From Planctomycetaceae bacterium (lineage in GTDB: Bacteria; Planctomycetota; Planctomycetia; Pirellulales; Thermoguttaceae), in assembly GCA_031257725.1 (NCBI GenBank), contig JAIROD010000815.1, positions 1 through 27,834 on the forward strand: a stretch of DNA of 27,834 nucleotides, in the 5' to 3' direction. The stretch's first letter is position 1. Every line of letters starts with the position of its first letter. Shown piece by piece: positions 22,663-27,834 of this stretch. The translations under genes and the position numbers were made by a program. Below the pieces are notes generated by a model. The model saw only the letters and a list, made by a program, of their open reading frames with translations. It ran no database searches and was not told the DNA's origin.

Positions 22663-23694
22663 TTATAAAAGGCAGCTGTATTTTCTTGTTGCAGCAACCA
22701 TTGCCTTTAGATTTTCGATACGAATGTTCGGGGAAAGTCCGCATCCGGGCTGAATAATAACGCCTGTCTTGTACTTTAATTTTCCAATTGTTTCCTTCAA
22801 ACGAGCATCAACCGTATTAACGTCACCCAAATACAACGTGTCCGCCGGATCAACTCCGCCCGCAACCGCAAAACGTTTCACAAATATCTTTTGCGCAACA
22901 TCCAAATCCACCAATTCACTAAAATATAAAATGTCGGCACCCGTCTTTCCCACCAAATCAATAATAGGATATTCCCCGCCGCAAGGATGATATAACGTCA
23001 TTGCTCCGGTTTGCTTAAAACCTTGTATGGTTTTCGTCAAATAAGGAAGTGCTAACTCGGCATATATCGCAGGGGAAATACAGGAAGGCGAGGATGTCCC
23101 ATCGCCAATACTGAGCAAATCCGCTCCGGCATCCACAAAATGTTGCGCAAGTTGTATCTGTAAGTCGGCAATACGATCACATATCCGATGAACCAAAGGT
23201 TTATTTTTTCGGGTAGAACCCAAAAGAACTTCCAACCCCAAAAGACGTGCCGCTAAATTGAATACTCCATAAGAATTTACCTCCAACGTAACACGCTCGC
23301 CAATTGCTTTTTTTATCTGCCGCACCGTCGTCAACAACGCTTGCACAAACTCGTTTTTCAACGCATCGGAAAAATCCAACTTATCCACCTCTTCAATACT
23401 AAAAACCGTCGGCACTCCAAATTGCGGATGATCGTTCTCTGGCCAGTTCAACCGTGCGCCCAAAACATCCTGAGTCGCCGGCGCAAGATTCAAACAAATA
23501 ACATCATCATCAACCGCTTCATACATCGCAAGCTCCGATTGAGTCATCGCCTCCGCATCGAGAAAATAATCCCGATTCAATTTTCTACCAATTAACGCCG
23601 GTCCCAACGGCGACTTGTTCCCAAACACCGGAATATAATCCACCGGCTTCCAATGCACCGCCGCCCAAACCCGTTCTTTTGAAGTCATCGTCAT
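22663..23694 (-). CDS. UroD-fold cobamide methyltransferase-like protein in the met transporter operon
   Basis: About 344 residues, UroD/MtaA superfamily. It begins MTMTSKERVWAAVHWKPVDYIPV, the usual opening of the methyltransferase branch. The metal-type motif is LYHPCGGEY (HxC) with IIQPGCGLS near the C-terminus. The barrel motif here is LLSIGDGTSSPSCISP, more diverged than in the other copies, so its substrate probably differs. The ATG at 23694 is preferred; an upstream TTG at 23697 is possible, and GAGG lies 12 bases before. It follows the QueG-like gene by 6 bp and precedes metI by 70 bp, so it is co-transcribed with the transporter. It may act on the imported compound. No corrinoid protein is in this operon, so it would rely on those at 6681 and 10496. 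Confidence 0.85.
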   Translation of the reverse strand: MTMTSKERVWAAVHWKPVDYIPVFGNKSPLGPALIGRKLNRDYFLDAEAMTQSELAMYEAVDDDVICLNLAPATQDVLGARLNWPENDHPQFGVPTVFSIEEVDKLDFSDALKNEFVQALLTTVRQIKKAIGERVTLEVNSYGVFNLAARLLGLEVLLGSTRKNKPLVHRICDRIADLQIQLAQHFVDAGADLLSIGDGTSSPSCISPAIYAELALPYLTKTIQGFKQTGAMTLYHPCGGEYPIIDLVGKTGADILYFSELVDLDVAQKIFVKRFAVAGGVDPADTLYLGDVNTVDARLKETIGKLKYKTGVIIQPGCGLSPNIRIENLKAMVAATRKYSCLL

Positions 23695-23700
23695 CAATCT

Positions 23701-25083
23701 TTAATCCTCTCTTTTTATTGTTTCACAACTTGAATCTTTCCCGCGATTCAAACTTTTATGGGGATTACTCCCGTAACTCCTAATATGTTCCCAACCTCGA
23801 TAGGGTGTCGATTGAGGATTTTGTTCCAACATTTTGGCTTCGTCAAAATATTTTTGAATATCATGGTTACGGTAAATATTACGATCTTCTCCAATCGGAC
23901 AAACCTTCATGCACGCATAACACGGATTTTTGTAATCAGCCGCCAACTTCACATTATAAGCACAACATTGACAATCATTGACCACTCTTGCTCCGCTAGG
24001 ACAAATCAATAAACAATTAAAACACTCGTTGCATAAATTTGACCGCTTGGAGAAATCGGACAAATTAACGTTAGTAAAATCAGTGTCTGTAGAATCAACA
24101 TGAGCAAAATAAACGTTGCTAAAATTGGTGTTATCAAAATTATTGTTCGCAAAATCAACGTCGGCAGAAAATGAAGTAACAATTGCCGTCAACTTTATCC
24201 GCATACCAAATTCCGGTGTAATCAAATGTCCGTTTCTTCCGATAAAACCCAAACCTGAACGAACTCCCCATTCCGTAACCTGCCGCTCCTCCCAACTTGT
24301 AATTTCCGCAAATTCACCGATATCGTTCAAATAATTGGCAAGACGTATTGCCGCTTTATCTAAAACCATTTTTACCGTTTTGTCATGTTCCAATCCCCAA
24401 ATAGACGGAGCAGTTTCAATAATCGGTAAAAGAAACGGAACTCCCAAAATAATGACAGTTTTACCCAGTGGATAAGAAAAGTAAGTATCGCTTTCCCGCT
24501 CTGATTCCCATTTGGCCAATCCGCATAACGGTGTTTTTGCAACAATTTTAATGTTTTCCGCTGTTAATGGTTGATCCTTTAACAGTTGTCGATATTGTGT
24601 AATTTCTTGAAACGTAAATCGATAGGTTGTCAAAACCGATGTTGTAATCAGTTCGCCCATACCTGCAAGATTTCCGGCAATCTCATGGTTATAAACCAAA
24701 ATGATTGCGTTCTTTTTTGCGAGTGAACCATCGCTGTCGCGGGGAATGTACACCGAAGGACAACCGTTTTCGTTCAATAATTTTGCAAGTTGATAAGCGG
24801 TTTCATCCAATATCTCATTTATCGTACATTCATTTACCGTACATTCCTCACGCCGTCTCATACCGATAACAATTACTGTTTCTGTACCAGACCATATTGC
24901 GCCGGGACATAAATGTTTCGGAATATCCGCCGCATCACACCATCTGGAAACCGGAACAAAAGCAATTGCCGAAATTCCAAAATTCCGCGCCCGACCGCAT
25001 ATCTGTTTCGTTATTTCGTCTTGATTTATTTGATTCATTATGATTTGGTAATATTTCAGTTGTATCAAAAATATCGTTGTCAT
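23701..25083 (-). CDS. QueG-like double 4Fe-4S protein with a pentapeptide-repeat insertion
   Basis: A 460-residue relative of epoxyqueuosine reductase (QueG), a corrinoid- and Fe-S-dependent family. The N-terminal half contains GISAIAFVPVSRW and WGVRSGLGFIGRNGHLITPEFGMRIKLTAIV. The C-terminal part has two clusters: CNECFNCLLICP and CYACMKVCPIGEDR. Unlike its neighbour it is long: the N-terminal domain looks duplicated or extended (residues about 20-170, then 170-300). Residues about 305-339 are seven five-residue repeats with Phe or Leu every fifth position, encoded by 15-bp DNA repeats at 24067-24171. Its ATG overlaps the upstream stop (ATGA); an internal Met16 fits the paralog alignment better. 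A true QueG is unlikely, given length, context and the paired gene; an electron-transfer or corrinoid-reducing role is my inference. Confidence 0.75.
   Translation of the reverse strand: MTTIFLIQLKYYQIIMNQINQDEITKQICGRARNFGISAIAFVPVSRWCDAADIPKHLCPGAIWSGTETVIVIGMRRREECTVNECTINEILDETAYQLAKLLNENGCPSVYIPRDSDGSLAKKNAIILVYNHEIAGNLAGMGELITTSVLTTYRFTFQEITQYRQLLKDQPLTAENIKIVAKTPLCGLAKWESERESDTYFSYPLGKTVIILGVPFLLPIIETAPSIWGLEHDKTVKMVLDKAAIRLANYLNDIGEFAEITSWEERQVTEWGVRSGLGFIGRNGHLITPEFGMRIKLTAIVTSFSADVDFANNNFDNTNFSNVYFAHVDSTDTDFTNVNLSDFSKRSNLCNECFNCLLICPSGARVVNDCQCCAYNVKLAADYKNPCYACMKVCPIGEDRNIYRNHDIQKYFDEAKMLEQNPQSTPYRGWEHIRSYGSNPHKSLNRGKDSSCETIKRED
24067..24171 (-). repeat. Seven tandem 15-bp coding repeats (pentapeptide repeats)
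   Basis: Units such as AACGTTGCTAAAATT on the plus strand repeat with substitutions at 15-bp period. In the protein this gives the units DFANN, NFDNT, NFSNV, YFAHV, DSTDT, DFTNV and NLSDF, the pentapeptide-repeat pattern. It lies between the QueG-like catalytic region and the first 4Fe-4S motif. Confidence 0.75.
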
Positions 25084-25874
25084 CCGCTCAAGCGATCACC
25101 GGTTAAATTTCCGCCAATTCCCATTGTCCATTTGGTGTAATCATGATGTGCTGCCAGATATTCTTGTGTTTTCGCCGCGTGATAAAGTTTTCGATCCTCA
25201 CCTACCGGACAGGTCTTGATACAAAAACCACAATGATTATAAGGATTTCCGTCAAAGGCTTGATTCGCGCATTTAATTTTGTTCATATTATTACGTCCGT
25301 TTTTTTCATTTTGTGAGAACACCTTTTCAGGACACATTCGTACACATATTCCGCAACGGTTACACAAATTTTTAACGATCATCGGCGAGCCTTGCATTTC
25401 TGCTGTTGTAAAAACCGAAACCAATCGGTGACGGGGACCGTATTCTTTTGTGATAAGCGTTTGATTGATACCGATTGTGCCAAGTCCCGCATAGTACGCT
25501 GCCCATACATGCGAAAAAGCCGTGCAAGGATTTTTCCGTAACATTCTCTGATGTCCGTAACCGTCTCGGCTGACATGAAGGGATGCATAACCTTTTCCAA
25601 TTAAAAATAAAGCAATCAAATAAGCAATCTCGTCCAGCCGTCTGTTGAGAATATCATATTGGGAACGGTACAGATGGGATATTTTGGTTTCGACAATCGG
25701 CAGCAAGGACGGAACACTAATTGAAATCACCGTTTTACAGTCTGACCATAAAGCGTCAGGATAAAAATCCGGCGGAACATCTGCCTCGTACCAACGGGAA
25801 ACCGGCGCAAATCCAATCAATCCGGCTCCAATCTCCTTGGAATATTCTATTACTTTTTCTTGTAACATTATCAT
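25080..25874 (-). CDS. QueG-like double 4Fe-4S cluster protein
   Basis: A 264-residue protein of the QueG-like family. The N-terminal region shows GAGLIGFAPVSRWYEADVP and AAYYAGLGTIGINQTLITKEYGPRHRLVSVFTTA. In QueG the equivalent AGLGxxGKN segment lies near the cobalamin and substrate. Two ferredoxin-type clusters follow: CNRCGICVRMCP and, after a loop, CGFCIKTCPVGEDR. It lacks the C-terminal HEAT-like part of full QueG (about 380 residues). It overlaps the following paralog by ATGA. In a cluster full of corrinoid genes it could pass electrons to a corrinoid or to the nitrogenase-like enzyme, or be a reductase itself; the sequence does not decide. It lies downstream of metN, separated by a family A repeat. 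Confidence 0.8.
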   Translation of the reverse strand: MIMLQEKVIEYSKEIGAGLIGFAPVSRWYEADVPPDFYPDALWSDCKTVISISVPSLLPIVETKISHLYRSQYDILNRRLDEIAYLIALFLIGKGYASLHVSRDGYGHQRMLRKNPCTAFSHVWAAYYAGLGTIGINQTLITKEYGPRHRLVSVFTTAEMQGSPMIVKNLCNRCGICVRMCPEKVFSQNEKNGRNNMNKIKCANQAFDGNPYNHCGFCIKTCPVGEDRKLYHAAKTQEYLAAHHDYTKWTMGIGGNLTGDRLSG

Positions 25875-25931
25875 TGTCCGATTCTCCGAATGGTATCCGT
25901 CTATTGGGAATCTCTAAAAATATTTTTGTAA

Positions 25932-26176
25932 CTATTCAGTAGAATTTTTGTCAATTTGTTTTCGTCGGGAAATCAAGAGGTAGGCGATGTTTCGCTATTG
26001 GCTAAAAACATCGCGTCGGCGTACTCGCCGACTTGACCCTGTGTTCGGATGGCAATTGGTGTTGCCTACCGTTTTGCGTTCCAATTTCCTGCCGTTCACA
26101 GGGGCAAGTCGGCTATCGCCGGCGCAATGTTTCGGCGAAACATTGCCTACCTTTCGGAAATTACACTGATATATTA
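25932..26176. repeat. Family A MITE-like element, copy 3 (long), inside the metN operon
   Basis: Left end TATTCAGTAGAATTTTTG (about 25934) and right end complement of TAATATATCAGTG (to 26176). AGGTAGGC blocks face inward, and the hairpin GTCGGCGTACTCGCCGAC lies at 26015-26032. About 245 bp with several internal hairpins and no supported gene. It lies between metN and the QueG-like gene, so it is transcribed with them and may change message stability or processing. A solo family B end precedes it at 25904-25920. Confidence 0.7.
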
Positions 26177-26191
26177 CAAATATTTTTTACA

Positions 26192-26944
26192 TTAAATTCC
26201 TGCACCGCTTGAGAACAAAAATCGTGCCAATTCGGTTTGGAATATTTGTGATTCTTTTGACATATCCAAAGTTTCAATAAGTCGTCCTGTTTCCATGACC
26301 GCAACACGGTTACAAATTGATCGGACGGCGTCCATTTCATGAGTAACAAGGACAATTGTTATTCCAAGTTCATCGTTAATTCGTTTCAGGTATTGCAAAA
26401 TGCTTCGCGTGGTTTGCGGGTCTAATGCTGATGTCGGTTCATCGCAAAGGAGGATTTTTGGTTTTGTAACAATTGCTCGTGCGATGGCGACACGTTGTTT
26501 TTGACCGCCGCTTAACTTCGACGGATAATCACCGGCTTTGTCGGACAAATCAACCGTTTTCAAACTTTGGAACACCCGCTCATATCGTTCGGTTTTCGGA
26601 ACATTGGCAATCTCCAACGGAAAGGCAACATTCTCAAAAGCGGTGGCATTTTGTAACAGGTTGTAATGTTGAAAGACCATTCCGATTTTTTGCCTTCGCG
26701 TCAATAATTCTTTTTTGACCAGCACGGTCAAATTTTCTCCATCAACAAAAACTGTTCCGCTGTCGGGTCGTTCGAGTAAGTTAATGCAACGCAAAAGAGT
26801 GGACTTGCCGGCACCGGAAAGCCCGATAAAACTAAAAATTTCTCCCGCCTTAATATGAACAGACACCGAGTCAAGTACCTGCAAAGTACCGCCTGATGTT
26901 TGATAATTTTTTTTGAGTTCTATCAGCCGAATCATTTTGATCAC
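26192..26944 (-). CDS. metN: MetN-type ABC transporter ATPase lacking the NIL domain
   Basis: A 250-residue ABC ATPase of the methionine uptake family. Walker A is GLSGAGKST (41-49), the Q-loop region is GMVFQHYNLLQNATAFENVAFPLEI, the signature is LSGGQKQR (144-151), and Walker B is ILLCDEPTSALDP (164-176). The wording is typical of MetN. Usual MetN proteins of about 340 residues carry a C-terminal NIL/ACT-like domain through which methionine inhibits transport; here the protein ends soon after the H-loop region, so that feedback domain is absent. The first codon may be GTG at 26944 or ATG at 26935. It is the first gene after the sigma-54 promoter at 26988-27002. It should pair with MetI and MetQ; another amino-acid-type substrate remains possible. 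Confidence 0.88.
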   Translation of the reverse strand: MIKMIRLIELKKNYQTSGGTLQVLDSVSVHIKAGEIFSFIGLSGAGKSTLLRCINLLERPDSGTVFVDGENLTVLVKKELLTRRQKIGMVFQHYNLLQNATAFENVAFPLEIANVPKTERYERVFQSLKTVDLSDKAGDYPSKLSGGQKQRVAIARAIVTKPKILLCDEPTSALDPQTTRSILQYLKRINDELGITIVLVTHEMDAVRSICNRVAVMETGRLIETLDMSKESQIFQTELARFLFSSGAGI

Positions 26945-26987
26945 CGCAAAATTAGGATAATACCTGATTTTTTTACAAAATGTAAAT

Positions 26988-27002
26988 ACAAAAACCGTGC
27001 CA
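26988..27002 (-). promoter_or_regulatory. Sigma-54 promoter upstream of metN
   Basis: On the minus strand it reads TGGCACG-GTTT-TTGT, one change from the sigma-54 consensus (TTGT for TTGC, as at the amidase promoter). It lies about 45 bp before the metN start, giving a leader of about 30-40 nt. It occupies the same place in the duplicated module as the metQ promoter at 19389-19403. Confidence 0.8.
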
Positions 27003-27246
27003 GTTTTGTGATTAAACTGTTAAAGTTTTAAGTTGAATAGTAAAAAACGGAACAATTCGTTGATAACCTGTTAATATGAAAAGACTTAAAGCAAAACATA
27101 CTATGTAACTATGTTTACAGTAATTAATCTTACCAAACGTCAATATTCTGTCAATAGCCAATTTATCAAATTTTTCGCCAATAATATGCCAATCAATTTT
27201 GAAAAAATTAAACAAGGCATTGCCGAAACAATGCCTTGTTTCAAAT

Positions 27247-27381
27247 GGGAACCTCTAAAAATTCGTTTTTGATCATGGAATTATTTGTCCTTTTTGTCCA
27301 TGAAGTCCATTATGTCTCTAAAATTCAAGTATATGAACATAATGGACAGGCTGATGCGAAAATAATATTTTTAGCGGTGCC
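27247..27381. repeat. Family B mini-element, copy 2
   Basis: Left end GGGAACCTCTAAAAATTC; right end the imperfect complement around 27365-27381. The interior has TTTTTGTCCATGAAGTCC and ATAATGGACAGG repeats like those at 15430-15500 and 19710-19755. No coding capacity. Confidence 0.55.
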
Positions 27382-27424
27382 TAAATACTGTTAAGAATTT
27401 TTTAAAAGTTCCCCAAAATTATTC

Positions 27425-27503
27425 CCCTCATATTTAACGGGTTCATTCGGGTTCATCCATGAAATAGCCGTGAAATATGACGGCTGCCCGTGAAATATGG
27501 TAG
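27425..27503. promoter_or_regulatory. 16-mer array, probable enhancer sites for metN
   Basis: Units at 27425-27440 (degenerate, CATATTTAACGG), 27468-27483 (CCGTGAAATATGACGG, identical to 19811-19826) and 27488-27503 (CCGTGAAATATGGTAG). The last two start 20 bp apart, exactly as in the metQ module. They lie about 425-500 bp upstream of the sigma-54 promoter. Confidence 0.62.
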
Positions 27504-27648
27504 TTTGATGCGACTCCCGCTTGACGTGACAAGGTTTCTTGGGATTTCCGATAGGACAAGCTCTGAACAACTTCACCAACGGATTCTTTTAACTCCGACG
27601 TATAATGATGACGTTTGGAGATCTGCCAATGAATCGCAGAAGGAATAA

Positions 27649-27834
27649 ATGTCTTTTTCGTTTGATAATCAAGAAGGCGTTGGCGGCGGATTTCGATGTC
27701 GCCAAAACTGCTCACAATCCGATAAGGACATTGACCGTGACGGTGAAGTTGCGGATTGGACTGTTGGTGACTGGCGGCGATACGCTGATCTGCAACATCA
27801 AGAGTCTGACTGGCAACCTCGCGAGATAGATACT
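27649..27834 (+). CDS. Possible 5' end of an unidentified gene (runs off the window)
   Basis: An ATG at 27649 preceded by AGAAGGA opens a frame that stays open for 62 codons to the window end. The protein begins MSFSFDNQEGVGGG and includes VADWTVGDWRRYADLQHQ, rich in Asp, Gln, Arg and Trp and poor in hydrophobic runs. No family is recognised. A competing frame on the same strand (27605-27829, ending at a TAG) cannot be excluded, though it is unusually rich in Arg and Lys early on. Confidence 0.35.
   Translation, partial: MSFSFDNQEGVGGGFRCRQNCSQSDKDIDRDGEVADWTVGDWRRYADLQHQESDWQPREIDT

Larger units (their letters stand above)
26988..27506 (-). repeat. Duplicated promoter/enhancer module, copy 2 (metN side)
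   Basis: Matches 19389-19850 over its whole length in the same orientation. The shared blocks are the promoter, the GCCAGTTTTGTGATTAAA region, the identical core with ACTTAAAGCAAAACATACTA around 27083-27125, GTCAATATTCTGTCAATAGCC, the family B element and the final 16-mers. It is about 55 bp longer than copy 1 because of indels in the distal half. Confidence 0.8.

Noticed and set aside
9468..23694. Heme-pathway uroporphyrinogen decarboxylase (hemE) for the UroD-fold genes
   Set aside because: All full-length copies carry the HxC...C zinc-type motif of cobamide methyltransferases and none is near heme genes.
27443..27715. 90-residue minus-strand frame at the window end
   Set aside because: It overlaps the 16-mer array and the better-supported plus-strand start at 27649; low plausibility.

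Overview
The window is AT-rich chromosomal DNA. It looks like an anaerobic, probably gut-associated planctomycete or close relative. The evidence is two BBP2/OmpL-type outer-membrane porins with planctomycete-style N-termini, a Tat-exported protein, many genes with weak Shine-Dalgarno sites, and a metabolism of corrinoid, Fe-S and nitrogenase-like enzymes. The taxonomy is inference. No rRNA, tRNA, CRISPR array or autonomous transposase was seen.

Left part (0.7-6.0 kb): two paralogous porins flank an amidase of the aliphatic amidase/formamidase type and a small Tat-signal protein. The amidase has a near-consensus sigma-54 (-24/-12) promoter at 2407-2422, preceded by four tandem degenerate 16-bp palindromes (consensus close to CCGTGAAATATCACGG) spaced about 20 bp.

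Central part (19.1 down to 6.3 kb, all minus strand): a long co-directional array. It runs metQ lipoprotein, cysK, a glutamine-synthetase-family ligase, a UroD-fold methyltransferase, a NifD-like and a NifK-like protein, a corrinoid protein, a second UroD-fold methyltransferase, a RACo-type corrinoid activator, a half-size UroD-like protein, a second corrinoid protein and a NifX-type cofactor carrier. Most junctions are ATGA overlaps or gaps of a few bases. NifD/NifK-like retain all six P-cluster cysteines. NifD-like also keeps a cysteine at the cofactor-ligand position, but the histidine ligand position aligns with serine. No NifH, NifB, NifE or NifN is in the window.

Right part (26.9 down to 21.9 kb, minus strand): metN (without the NIL domain), two QueG-like double 4Fe-4S proteins (one with a pentapeptide-repeat insertion), a further UroD-fold methyltransferase and metI. 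A plus-strand island with an EcoRI-type adenine methyltransferase and an HNH-nuclease remnant separates metI from metQ.

The main regulatory observation is that metQ and metN each begin with copies of the same roughly 460-520 bp module. It contains a sigma-54 promoter (TGGCACG-N4-TTGC or TTGT) and, about 400-500 bp upstream, tandem 16-mers of the kind found before the amidase and porin 2. My hypothesis is one sigma-54/enhancer-binding-protein regulon that couples import of a methionine-like or methylated sulfur/nitrogen compound to a nitrogenase-like reductase and corrinoid methyl transfer. Released sulfide could be caught by CysK and released amine or ammonia by the GS-like ligase. Related precedent is methylthio-alkane reductase, but this gene content differs and the substrate is unknown. 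Several families of small palindromic, MITE-like repeats sit in the intergenic gaps.
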